A stretch of 64,000 nt of DNA, from positions 43,083-107,082 of the forward strand of contig DATKCF010000172.1 of the NCBI GenBank assembly GCA_035513345.1, given 5' to 3'. The notes under the pieces are model-generated. The model ran no database searches, was not told the DNA's origin, and saw nothing but the letters and a program-made list of their open reading frames with translations. Both the position numbers and the translations under genes were made by a program. Of the stretch, positions 43,424 through 52,190 are shown in pieces (position 1 is the stretch's first letter; the number at the start of each line of letters is the position of its first letter). This DNA comes from DATKCF01 sp035513345. Lineage in GTDB: Bacteria > Gemmatimonadota > Gemmatimonadetes > Longimicrobiales > RSA9.

Positions 43424-45954
43424 GGCTGGCGCTTCTGCTGCTCCTGGTGCCGGGGCTCGCCCATGCACAACTGCCACCCGCAGACTCCTCGCCTGCGCGG
43501 CCTCGGCGATCGTACGAGGCCGGCCCCGTTCACCGGTTCCTCCTCGGCTCGAATCATCGCGAACTCTGGGGCCTCACCATCAATGCCGAGGTGCTCGACC
43601 TCGGTACGTTTGCGGGCGGCATCGTGCCTACCGTGCTCGGCGGTGGGCAGCAGACGCTGTCCCTGCGTTTCGAGGATGCACGCGGCGTCGAGTACGCGTT
43701 CCGTGCGATCGACAAGGATGCTTCGCGTACGCTCGACCCCGAACTCCGCCAGAGCATTGCCGCGCGCGTTCTTCAGGACCAGATCTCGGCGCTCCTGCCG
43801 GCCGCATCACTGGTCGTGTCGCATCTGTTGAGCGCGGCCGATGTCCTGCACGCGCCACCTCGCCTCTTCGTGATGCCGGACGATCCCAGACTCGGCGAAT
43901 ATCGCGAGCGGTTCGCCGGCCTGCTCGGCACCATGGAGGAGCGGCCGAACGAGGGACCCGACGGCGAACCCGGCTTCGCCGACGCAACCCTCATTGTCGG
44001 CACCGAAAGCTTTCTCGACCGACTCGAAGACGATCCCTCGAACTGGCTCGATCAGGACGCATACGTCCGCGCTCGCCTGCTCGACGCATTCGTCGGCGAC
44101 TGGGATCGCCATCCCGACCAGTGGCGCTGGGCCGGGTTCTCCGAGAATGGTGGAATGCGCTGGATGCCGATCCCCCGCGACCGCGACTGGGCGCTTGCTC
44201 GCCTCGAGGGCGTATTCATCTGGATGGCGGGTTTCGCGTTCCCGAATTATGTCGGCTTCGATGACGACTATCCGTCCGCGTTCCGTCTGAGCTGGACCGC
44301 TCGCACGCTCGATCGCCGGCTGCTGTCCGGTGCGTCAGTTATGACCTGGGACTCGGTTGCCGCCGACATTGTACGCCGCGTCGACGATACCACCATTGAC
44401 GAGGCCGTGCGACGACTCCCCGACGAGTACCACGATCGTATCGGCAACGACCTCGCCGCTGCGCTGCGTTCGCGGCGTGATGACCTGCCCCGCCTGGCCC
44501 GCGAGTTCTACCGGCTCCTTGCCGGCTGGGTCGATGTGCACATGACCGATGTCGATGAGTTCGCAACTGTCGATCGCTTCGATGACGGGCGCGTCCACCT
44601 CACTGTCGCACGCCGGGAAGGCGACACGGCAGCCGCAGCGCCTCACTTCTCCAGAACGTTCGATCCGACCGAAACACGTGAGATCCGGCTGGACATGCGT
44701 GGCGGAGATGACCACGTGACCGTGCGCGGTCGCAATGGCGGCATCACCATTCGCGTCGAGGGCGGCGGCTCCGACGACACGCTGGTCGATGAGACCGATG
44801 GCGCCAACGTCTACTTCCATGACGACCGTGGCGACAACACCATTGTCGCGGCCCGCGGTACGCGCGTGGACGAATCCGAGTATGACGAGCCCGAACCGGA
44901 TGAGGATACGGCCCAGGCCATGCCCCGGGACTGGGGTTCCTGGTGGATTCCCGTTCCCTACCTCGCGGCCGAGCCGGACATCGGACTGTACATCGGCATG
45001 GGCGCGAACCGTTATGGGTACGGCTACCGCTACGTCCCGTGGAAGACGAGGCTTTCGTTCTCCGCCGGGTTCGGCACTGGCGCCGATCGGTTCCGCGGTC
45101 ATGTCGACTATGATTTCCCGCTGCGCGGCAGCGTCCGTGCCCGCGTCGTCGCCCGCTACACCGGCGCGGACCGCGACAACTTCTACGGCTTCGGCAACGA
45201 CACGGAATCGGACAGTGCGACATCGTTCTATCATGCCGACCGTCGCACATTCACTTTCACGGCGGCCGCAACGTACCGGCCGTCGCTCCCGTCCGAGTTG
45301 TCCGCGGGACCCGCGTTTCGCGTCACGACACCGTTCCGACAGAGTGGCACACTGGTCGCATCGCTCGACCCGTATGGAGCGGGCGAGTTCGCCGAACTCG
45401 GGCTCGAAGCCGGGTTCGTGCGCGATACGCGTGATCACCGTACCGCAGCCACGCGGGGAACCCTTGTCCGCCTGAACGGCCGCTACTTTCCAGCATGGCT
45501 CGACGTTGCCCAACCGTTCGGCGGTGTTCGCGCCGAAGCCGCGCTGTTTGCGGCCTGGGATACCGCCGGAACACCGGTACTCGCCGTGCGCGCCGGTGGC
45601 GAGAAACTGTGGGGCCGGATACCGTATCATGAAGCTGCGTACCTCGGCGGGTCGAACACGATTCGCGGCTACGCGAACCGGCGGTTCGCCGGAGAAGCGT
45701 CAGCATTCGCCAATGCCGAGCTGCGTGTTCCGGTTGCCCGTTTCTTCCTCACGCTGCCCGCTCATTTCGGCGTGTTCACCATCGCGGATGCGGGGCGCGT
45801 GTTCGTGTCCGGCGAATCATCCGGTACGTGGCACACGGGCGCGGGCGGCGGCATCTGGCTCGCCGCATTGCACGCCGCCAACGTACTGACCCTCGCCGTT
45901 GTGCGCGGCGAGGACCGCACGGGCGTCTACGTCAGGGCAGGTTTCCAGTTCTGA
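43420..45954 (+). CDS. Omp85-superfamily protein with kinase-like N-terminal region
   Basis: An 844-residue outer-membrane protein with a signal peptide (LALLLLLVPGLAHAQ). Residues about 30-400 form a soluble region containing RLLDAFVGDWDRHPDQWRW and then MRWMPIPRDRDWAL. GDWDRH resembles the catalytic loop of HipA/PIK-type kinase folds. A segment of short Asp/Gly-rich strands follows (MRGGDDHVTVRGRNGGITIR). The C-terminal 330 residues are a BamA/TamA-like barrel with LGLEAGFVRDTRDHRTAATR, the AYLGGSNTIRGYANRRFAGE signature and the final strand VYVRAGFQF. It is translationally coupled to the propeller gene upstream. Whether the N-terminal region phosphorylates anything is not known. Confidence 0.85.
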   Translation: MRLALLLLLVPGLAHAQLPPADSSPARPRRSYEAGPVHRFLLGSNHRELWGLTINAEVLDLGTFAGGIVPTVLGGGQQTLSLRFEDARGVEYAFRAIDKDASRTLDPELRQSIAARVLQDQISALLPAASLVVSHLLSAADVLHAPPRLFVMPDDPRLGEYRERFAGLLGTMEERPNEGPDGEPGFADATLIVGTESFLDRLEDDPSNWLDQDAYVRARLLDAFVGDWDRHPDQWRWAGFSENGGMRWMPIPRDRDWALARLEGVFIWMAGFAFPNYVGFDDDYPSAFRLSWTARTLDRRLLSGASVMTWDSVAADIVRRVDDTTIDEAVRRLPDEYHDRIGNDLAAALRSRRDDLPRLAREFYRLLAGWVDVHMTDVDEFATVDRFDDGRVHLTVARREGDTAAAAPHFSRTFDPTETREIRLDMRGGDDHVTVRGRNGGITIRVEGGGSDDTLVDETDGANVYFHDDRGDNTIVAARGTRVDESEYDEPEPDEDTAQAMPRDWGSWWIPVPYLAAEPDIGLYIGMGANRYGYGYRYVPWKTRLSFSAGFGTGADRFRGHVDYDFPLRGSVRARVVARYTGADRDNFYGFGNDTESDSATSFYHADRRTFTFTAAATYRPSLPSELSAGPAFRVTTPFRQSGTLVASLDPYGAGEFAELGLEAGFVRDTRDHRTAATRGTLVRLNGRYFPAWLDVAQPFGGVRAEAALFAAWDTAGTPVLAVRAGGEKLWGRIPYHEAAYLGGSNTIRGYANRRFAGEASAFANAELRVPVARFFLTLPAHFGVFTIADAGRVFVSGESSGTWHTGAGGGIWLAALHAANVLTLAVVRGEDRTGVYVRAGFQF

Positions 45955-45977
45955 ACCCGTTCAGAGAGCGCGACACC

Positions 45978-46487
45978 ATGAAACGCGTACTGTTGCTCCG
46001 TCACGCGAAGTCGAGCTGGGATGACACGGCGCTGCCGGACTTCGACCGGCCGCTGGCGGACCGCGGCCGCGACGCCGCACCTCGCATCGGCAAGTACATG
46101 AAGGTGGAAGGACTCGTGCCCGATGCAGTACTCACCTCAGGCGCGAAACGGGCTCTCGAGACGTGGGATCTCGTGCGCCCGCAGCTCGGCGACCCGCAGT
46201 TCCGCGTCGAGGACAATCTGTACATGGCCATGCCGGACCTCATCTTCGCGTGGCTGCGCATGCTCCATGATGACGTCGGTTCCGTGCTGCTGATCGGGCA
46301 CAACCCCGGCTTCGAAGAGCTGGCCGTGCGACTGGCCGGCGATGGCAGGAAGAAGGCGCTCGCCAGATTGCGCCAGAAGTATCCGACCGGCGCTCTGGCC
46401 GTGCTCCGCTTCGACGTCGACTCGTGGTCCGGCATCGACTGGGGGAAGGCGTACCTCGAGCAGTTCGTGCGGCCGAAGGACCTCTGA
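45978..46487 (+). CDS. sixA: Phosphohistidine phosphatase SixA
   Basis: A 169-residue histidine-phosphatase-superfamily enzyme that removes phosphate from phosphohistidine in proteins. The catalytic signature is VLLLRHAKSSWDD, with His9 as the nucleophile. DRPLADRGRDAAPRIG and LTSGAKRALETWDL follow as in SixA. The second catalytic His is in VLLIGHNPGFEEL. The length matches SixA (about 160). ATG 45978 is chosen because the RHAK motif starts five residues in; the ribosome-binding site is weak. It is 23 bases after the outer-membrane protein gene and is followed by repeat copy C. Confidence 0.93.
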   Translation: MKRVLLLRHAKSSWDDTALPDFDRPLADRGRDAAPRIGKYMKVEGLVPDAVLTSGAKRALETWDLVRPQLGDPQFRVEDNLYMAMPDLIFAWLRMLHDDVGSVLLIGHNPGFEELAVRLAGDGRKKALARLRQKYPTGALAVLRFDVDSWSGIDWGKAYLEQFVRPKDL

Positions 46488-46489
46488 TC

Positions 46490-46737
46490 GGAGGAACGGC
46501 TGTTGCGCGCAGGGGACGCGATGGGGGCGGACGCTGGCTGTTCTTCCGGCTTCCGGATGGCGCCGACACCGGGCAGGCAGCCGGACATTTTTTGGGGGCT
46601 CTTCTGGTCCGGGTCTGGTCCCGGGCCGAGTGCGCGTCGACCCATGCTCCGCCGTGCGTTCAAAAACAAGTAATCCGTCGCAGCGACCTCCGCTCCCCCG
46701 GCGTCCCCAGCGTGAAACCCCGAGCGCCGGATCGGAA
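46490..46737 (-). repeat. Dispersed TIR-bearing repeat, copy C (short form, inverted)
   Basis: About 250 bp in the opposite orientation to copies A and B. It starts GGAACGGCTGTTGCGCGCAG and contains CGGACGCTGGCTGTTCTTCC and CACCGGGCAGGCAGCCGGAC. It ends CGTCCCCAGCGTGAAACCCC with GAGCGCCGG. It lacks most of the middle section, like copy B. It fills the gap between the convergent sixA and PIG-L genes. Confidence 0.85.
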
Positions 46738-46758
46738 GAAGTGTGGGTCTCCGGCCCG

Positions 46759-49359
46759 TCAGCGGCCGCCCAGCGAGACCAGGTTAGCCAGGATCCTGTA
46801 CGCGCCCGGCACGCCCTCGGGTAACTGCCTGAAGAACGACAGCCCCGTATACACATACGTTCCCCGGCCGTGAGTCGTGACGAGGAGGCTGCCCGTTTGC
46901 GGCGACTCGCCCGGATCGTTCATCTCCAGCAACGGCGTCCACCGCTCGTCCCACCCGCTCGGAAAGTACAGACCCCGCTCCTGCACCCAGTCCTCGAAGT
47001 CGGACGGCCCGATCAGGTTGGGCCAGTTCATGGCCGGGTGCTCGGGCGCCACGATCCGGACAGGGGATGCCTCGTCCGTCACCCGGTCGGCCGATTGGCG
47101 CATCTCGAGCGGATACGGCGCGAAGCCGCCGCGCACATATTCCTGCTTGTTGTACTGCACGACGTACGTCCCGCCCGCTTCGACCCAGTCGAGGAGTCGC
47201 GCATTGGCTTCGATGATGTCGGGCCTGACTTCGTAAGCGCGGATCCCTGAGACGATCACGTCGAACGGGGCCAGGTCGCCGGATCGAAGCATTGCCGGTG
47301 AGAGTGGCTCGACCTGCGCGCCCATCTGTGTGAGCGCGGCCGCGGCGTCATCGCCTGCGCCCTCGATGAAACCGACACGGAGCCCGTCAGCCACCGCGAC
47401 GGGGAAGACGGAGAACGTAGCAGCCGCGTCTCCGAAGAGCAGCCTCGGCTCCGTGTGCGGATAGTCGATACGCGTCCAGCCGCGGCGGTACGTCGCGCCG
47501 TCGCCATCCTCGAAGACCGCACCGACGCGGTACTTCCCGGGCGCAAGCCCGGCGGGCGGAGATACCGTGAACCGGAGACTCTGGCGCTCTCCTTCGGCCG
47601 CAATCCGGACCGGCAACGACTCTGGCGACACGGCCCAGCCGGCGGGCGCCTCGATGCGGACCTCGCCCGCAATGCCGCCGGGCGCTTCGCCGGTCACGGT
47701 CACGGTAACGTCGCGGGCCGGTGGTGCATCGCCGTCATCGGTCGAAGCGGTGAGCGGGACAACCGCAATGCCCGGTTCGACCCGGACGGCGGCGGCCGGC
47801 ACGACCAGCACGGACAACCGTCGCTCGCCAAGCGCCTTGTCGACCTGGACGAACCTGGCTTCCGTCGCAAGCGGCAGTACGGTCGATCCGATGCGCACCC
47901 TCGCCTCGACCCGGACCGGCGGCGCTTCGTACGGCCGTCCGCGAACCGCGAGATCGGCCGGCCATGAATACATGTCGCCCTGGCGAGGCGCTTCGAGGAA
48001 GTACGGGTCGGAGAAGCCGGGACGGGCCGGCACGATCACGCCGAACCGTCTGCTCACGAGTTCGCCGGGCCTGACCGCGGCAACACCATCGATTACAGTC
48101 GCCATCCGCCAGCCAGCGGGCAGCGCGGGCGCAAGCGACTCGATGCTCACGGTCGACGTGCCGCCGTTCCAGATGCCTAGTGTGACTTCGAACGTCTGGC
48201 CGGGCACCACGATGTCGTCTTCGGCCTCCGCCACGAGAACGATGCCCGCCGCCAGGCGCAACGCCTCGGCCGCGTCATCGCGTTCTGCGTCCACGCGGAA
48301 CGCCAACTCGCGCAAGCCTGCGGCGCGGGCGAGCGACGACGCTTCGGCCAGCGACTCGAAGGCGGCAGAGAGCGGAGTGACCAGAGCGTCCGGCCGCAAT
48401 GGATTGAACGAAGTCGTCGCCTGCTCGACGTTGTTCTGCCACGCCTCGAGGACGGACAGCAGCGAGTCCGGCGCCCCGACCGCCCTGGCATGGCCTGCCA
48501 GCGTGGTCGGTACGTCGGCGAAGAGCGAAGCGGGCCGCGAACCGCCGAGCGGTACCACCGCCGTCCGTTGCGGACCGGCCGGCTGCGCCGAGCCCTGGTC
48601 CTGCGACCGATGCTGACTCCGGCTCGCCATCGAGATCTGGAAATGCGAGCGCCCCAACAGAGGGTCGTAACGGCCCGTCGCGATCCAGAACGCGGGCTCG
48701 GCCGACGGACGCCACGTCGATTGCAGCAGATGCCGAGCACGGTGCGGCTCCAGACCGGCCGCGATCTGATCCGCGAACCTCGCCGGGTCGGCCGCCGCCT
48801 CATATGCGTCCTTCGCCACAATACCACTCGCTTCGTGCTGGCCGTGACCATCCGCCGGCGTGCCACTCCATACCGACAGAATGACGTCCGGCCGGAACCC
48901 GCGGATGACCGCGACCACATCCGCCGTCACCGAGTCTCGCGGCCAGTGCCGGAACGCTTCATCCGCGCTCTTCGAGTAGCCGTAGTCGTAGGCGCGGGCA
49001 AAGAACTGGCGGGCGCCATCGATCCGGCGGGCCGCCAGCAGCTCGTCGGTCCGGATCAGCCCGAGTCCCGCCTTCAGCTCGGGGCCGATCAGGTTCTGGC
49101 CACCATCGCCGCGGGTCAGCGAGAGGTAGGCGACATCGGCGCCTTCACCGAGCGCGAGCGCGGCCAGCACCGCCGTGTTCTCATCGTCCGGATGCGCGCC
49201 GATCATGAGCACACGCGCGGTCGTGGCCATCCGCCTCAGCGTCAGCCCCAGCGCCTCCGCGCCGGTGTAGTCCGTGGCCGCCACCTGCGCGTCCAGCGGG
49301 GACGCCACCAGCGTGATCAGCGCGACAACCAGAAAACGGAACCGCGGTTTGACGTTCAT
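46759..49359 (-). CDS. Secreted PIG-L family deacetylase with C-terminal GATase-like domain
   Basis: An 866-residue exported protein with a signal peptide (FRFLVVALITLVASPLDAQ). The N-terminal zinc-dependent deacetylase domain has the hallmark VLMIGAHPDDENTAVLAALA, then SLTRGDGGQNLIG, and a metal-binding HGQHEASG segment near residue 175. The middle is a set of beta-sandwich-like segments (VTLGIWNGGTSTVSIESL). The C-terminal part has PFDVIVSGIRAYEVRPDI and LDWVEAGGTYVVQYNKQEY, resembling a class I glutamine-amidotransferase-like fold. PIG-L enzymes remove N-acetyl groups from sugars; the substrate here is unknown. ATG 49359 is set by the signal peptide. Confidence 0.9.
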   Translation of the reverse strand: MNVKPRFRFLVVALITLVASPLDAQVAATDYTGAEALGLTLRRMATTARVLMIGAHPDDENTAVLAALALGEGADVAYLSLTRGDGGQNLIGPELKAGLGLIRTDELLAARRIDGARQFFARAYDYGYSKSADEAFRHWPRDSVTADVVAVIRGFRPDVILSVWSGTPADGHGQHEASGIVAKDAYEAAADPARFADQIAAGLEPHRARHLLQSTWRPSAEPAFWIATGRYDPLLGRSHFQISMASRSQHRSQDQGSAQPAGPQRTAVVPLGGSRPASLFADVPTTLAGHARAVGAPDSLLSVLEAWQNNVEQATTSFNPLRPDALVTPLSAAFESLAEASSLARAAGLRELAFRVDAERDDAAEALRLAAGIVLVAEAEDDIVVPGQTFEVTLGIWNGGTSTVSIESLAPALPAGWRMATVIDGVAAVRPGELVSRRFGVIVPARPGFSDPYFLEAPRQGDMYSWPADLAVRGRPYEAPPVRVEARVRIGSTVLPLATEARFVQVDKALGERRLSVLVVPAAAVRVEPGIAVVPLTASTDDGDAPPARDVTVTVTGEAPGGIAGEVRIEAPAGWAVSPESLPVRIAAEGERQSLRFTVSPPAGLAPGKYRVGAVFEDGDGATYRRGWTRIDYPHTEPRLLFGDAAATFSVFPVAVADGLRVGFIEGAGDDAAAALTQMGAQVEPLSPAMLRSGDLAPFDVIVSGIRAYEVRPDIIEANARLLDWVEAGGTYVVQYNKQEYVRGGFAPYPLEMRQSADRVTDEASPVRIVAPEHPAMNWPNLIGPSDFEDWVQERGLYFPSGWDERWTPLLEMNDPGESPQTGSLLVTTHGRGTYVYTGLSFFRQLPEGVPGAYRILANLVSLGGR

Positions 49360-49466
49360 GGAAGCCGGTTGTACGGTGAGTCGGGCGGAAGGTCGGTACG
49401 CGGTGAGGAAACCCTGAACCGGGGCCGCGGGTTCCGCCGGCCCATGCAACAGACCGGCCTGCGAGC

Positions 49467-50357
49467 ATGCCCGAGCTGCCCGAAATATCGCTCTACGTCG
49501 ATGCGCTCAGGCGACACGTCAGCGGCTTCCCCCTGCGCCGGATCCGGATCGCTTCACCGTTCCTGCTGCGTACGTACGATCCGCCCGTATCGGCGTTGAA
49601 CGACCACATCGTCACGGGCATCTCGCACATCGGCGAACGCATCGTTCTCGAGTTCGACCCCGACCTGTACGCCGTCATCCACCTCATGATCGCGGGCCGG
49701 CTGCGCTGGAAGGAGGCCGGCGTTAAGATCCCGCGCAAGCTCGGCCACGCCGCGTTCGACTTCGACCACGGCTCCGTCCTGTTTACCGAAGCCGGCACGA
49801 CACGGCGAGCGTCCCTGCACGTCGTGCGCGGGCGCGAATCGCTCACCCAGTTCGACCGCGGCGGGCTCGATCCGCTCGACTGCTCATTCGATGCCTTCGC
49901 CGAACGGCTGCGCAGCGAGAACCACACCCTCAAACGCTCACTCACCGATCCCCGCCTCTTCAGCGGCATCGGCAACGCTCATTCCGACGAGATCCTGCTC
50001 GACGCAAAGCTCTCGCCCGTCAAACTCACCGGCCGACTCGACGATGAGGAGATACGCAGACTTCATGCGGCCGTTCGCACAAGCCTTGCCGACTGGATCG
50101 AGATACTGCGACAGGAAACAGGCGACGCGTTCCCCGACAAGGTCACCGCATTCCATCCTCGTATGAAGGTGCACGGCCGACACGGCCTGCCGTGCCCGGT
50201 CTGCCGCTCGCCCATCCAGCGCATTGCCTACGCGAACAACGAGACCAACTACTGCGCGAAATGCCAGACCGGAGGGAAGATACTCGCCGACCGCGCGCTC
50301 TCCCGATTGCTGCACGAGGATTTCCCCCGGACCCTCGAGGAACTCGAGGAGAAATGA
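49467..50357 (+). CDS. mutM: Fpg/Nei family DNA glycosylase
   Basis: A 296-residue base-excision-repair glycosylase/AP lyase. After the initiator Met it begins PELPEISLYVDALRRHVSG, with Pro at position 2 as the catalytic nucleophile and Glu at 3 and 6. A helix-two-turn-helix segment follows (SLTDPRLFSGIGNAHSDEIL). The C-terminal zinc finger is CPVCRSPIQRI followed by ETNYCAKCQTGG. The sequence is as consistent with MutM (oxidised purines) as with Nei-like enzymes (oxidised pyrimidines), so the symbol is tentative. It is divergent from the PIG-L gene and followed by repeat copy D. Confidence 0.9.
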   Translation: MPELPEISLYVDALRRHVSGFPLRRIRIASPFLLRTYDPPVSALNDHIVTGISHIGERIVLEFDPDLYAVIHLMIAGRLRWKEAGVKIPRKLGHAAFDFDHGSVLFTEAGTTRRASLHVVRGRESLTQFDRGGLDPLDCSFDAFAERLRSENHTLKRSLTDPRLFSGIGNAHSDEILLDAKLSPVKLTGRLDDEEIRRLHAAVRTSLADWIEILRQETGDAFPDKVTAFHPRMKVHGRHGLPCPVCRSPIQRIAYANNETNYCAKCQTGGKILADRALSRLLHEDFPRTLEELEEK

Positions 50358-50381
50358 CGCGACCCGGCCCCGGCTTGCAGA

Positions 50382-50726
50382 GCGAGCGGAAGGAACGGGT
50401 GTTCCACGCAGGGGACGCGGTCGGGGCGGAGGACGCTGCTGTTCTTCCGCCGTCCGGATGGCACCGACTCCGGGCAGGCAGCCGGACTTTTGGGGGGCTC
50501 GTCTGGATCCTGGGCCTGGGCCTGGATGCTGGTGAGTTCAGGGTCGGCGGGGGTCAGTCGACACCCACGGCTGCGGAACGTCTGGAGGCGATCCCGGGGC
50601 GCGGGTACGCGTCGACCCCTGCTCCGCCGTGAGTTCCAAAAGGATAATCCGTCCCCGCGGCCTCCGCTCCCCCAGCGTCCTCAGCGTGAAACCCCGAGCG
50701 CCGAAACCGTCCTGCGCGAGCGGAAC
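50382..50726 (-). repeat. Dispersed TIR-bearing repeat, copy D (full length, inverted)
   Basis: About 345 bp in the same orientation as copy C. It contains GTTCCACGCAGGGGACGCGG, CACCGACTCCGGGCAGGCAG and the middle section missing in B and C (GGTGAGTTCAGGGTCGGCGG, CGGAACGTCTGGAGGCGATC). It then has GCGTCGACCCCTGCTCCGCC and ends CGTCCTCAGCGTGAAACCCC. It separates mutM from the convergent lipoprotein gene. Confidence 0.85.
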
Positions 50727-50743
50727 GGCTGTTGGGGGTCTTC

Positions 50744-51847
50744 TCAGTGCGAATGCGACATTCCGGAATGATCCTCACCGGACGTTGTCGCTTGTTCGTC
50801 CTGCCGCCATGTGATGACCATATCCTTCTGGTACTCGGGATGGCGCGGATCGATGGCGGGCCATTCGCTGCCCGCGACCATGATCCCGCCCATTGCGCCC
50901 ATGCCTCCGCCGATGAGCGCCGACCCGGTCGGATTGTTGTACTTCACCACGACGCGGTACGTGTGCTCCTTCGAGATCGGGACACCGAAGCGCCAGAAGT
51001 ACCTGTCCTGCGGCATGCCGATCACGTCCCCGTGCTCGTCCAGGATCGGCTTCGTTTCGTACACGACCTTGCCGGTCGTGAGGTTCTCGAGGCGCAGGTA
51101 CTCGGCGTACTTGTGGACGTGGCCGCCCATCGCCAGGATCCGGCCGGAAACCGAGGGCCGTCCTTCCCACGCCGTCTCTGACTCGCCCGGCGGAAGATCG
51201 AAGGCGTGCGTGCCGGCCGGCGGCAACACGTCCAGATAGAACGGATAGATCCGCATCGGACGAATGAACACGTCGCCAGGGATGTGGTTCATCCGGACGC
51301 GAACGCGCACCCCCTGCCAGGACTGCTGCGTCGGATTGTGCAGCATCGCCGACACCAGGATCCTGTCGCCGCTGCCCAGAGGATAGCCGACCACGCGGGG
51401 CATCCGGACGGGATCCGTCTCATGGCCCGCGGCACCCAGTCGCTGCATGATCTGGCTGAACAGCTCGCGTCGGCCCGGGATGATGATGTTGACGTGGTGT
51501 ACGATGTCCTGCGGCACGGCAACGCCGTTCTCGTCAACGATCTCGATGTGGTAGCCGTTCACCCAGCCGCCGCGCGGCACGATGCCCTCGAGCGGTGCCG
51601 GCTGCACCGTCCCGTGGTGCCCGGCGCCCGCCGGCAGATCGATCGGCTTCAGCTCGAACACGAGTTCGTTCGTGCCGCTGTCGAACGCGACGCCCAGCGC
51701 GTCGTCCGCCGCCGGGATCGGCGCGACGCCGACCGCCGGGTCGCCTGTACCGCCACAGCCGGCCAGCACGGCCGCCAGTGCGATCGTCACCGCGCCGGCA
51801 CTTCCCGGGCGGCTTCCGCGTGGCCTCATTTTCTCGAGCATCGCCAT
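50744..51847 (-). CDS. Hypothetical His-rich lipoprotein
   Basis: A 367-residue lipoprotein with the signal GAVTIALAAVLAGCGG. The mature protein is beta-rich and unusually rich in His motifs: AGAGHHGTVQPA, DIVHHVNIIIP, AMLHNPTQQ, MGGHVHKYAEYL, and the C-terminal DHSGMSHSH. The spacing of HH, LHN and GHVH is reminiscent of type II copper sites in PHM-like monooxygenases, but the full signature cannot be confirmed by eye. GAGAGG lies seven bases before ATG 51841 and closer to ATG 51847, so either may be the start. Function is unknown; metal binding is inferred. Confidence 0.78.
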   Translation of the reverse strand: MAMLEKMRPRGSRPGSAGAVTIALAAVLAGCGGTGDPAVGVAPIPAADDALGVAFDSGTNELVFELKPIDLPAGAGHHGTVQPAPLEGIVPRGGWVNGYHIEIVDENGVAVPQDIVHHVNIIIPGRRELFSQIMQRLGAAGHETDPVRMPRVVGYPLGSGDRILVSAMLHNPTQQSWQGVRVRVRMNHIPGDVFIRPMRIYPFYLDVLPPAGTHAFDLPPGESETAWEGRPSVSGRILAMGGHVHKYAEYLRLENLTTGKVVYETKPILDEHGDVIGMPQDRYFWRFGVPISKEHTYRVVVKYNNPTGSALIGGGMGAMGGIMVAGSEWPAIDPRHPEYQKDMVITWRQDEQATTSGEDHSGMSHSH

Positions 51848-52190
51848 GCCTCTCTGTTCGTTCGCTTCACACCGGGGTCCTCTGGTAACCCCGGAACCAG
51901 GGTGTCGGTTTCCGGACGGCCAAACGCTCGCAAGGACAGCCGTCGTGTCGTCCGGACGATGCTTCCACGTCGCCGGTTTCAGGACCCGCCCGATCGCGCG
52001 GTCCGCGAGGGCGCTGAGCACTCGCTTCTCGCGCTCGCGCAGCCCGCGAGCGCAGCGCTCCCGCATGTGTTATCCTTCGCCTCGTGCGGCCTCGTGCGGC
52101 CTCGTGCGGCCTCGTTCGCGGCGCCACAGGCGGGACGCGGAACGCGTCCGCCGCGCAGATTTCGCCGTCAGCAACGTGGAGACCTGACCG
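51848..52190. other. Intergenic region with divergent promoters
   Basis: About 340 bases between the divergent lipoprotein and citrate synthase genes. I see no gene in it. It must contain both promoters. The only repeat is the decamer array at 52081-52115. Confidence 0.5.
52081..52115 (+). repeat. Tandem decamer CTCGTGCGGC (three copies plus partial)
   Basis: Three perfect copies of CTCGTGCGGC at 52081-52110, followed by the related CTCGTTCGCGGC-type end. They lie about 80 bases upstream of the citrate synthase start, where a regulator could bind. Copy number may vary between strains because the units are identical. Confidence 0.75.
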
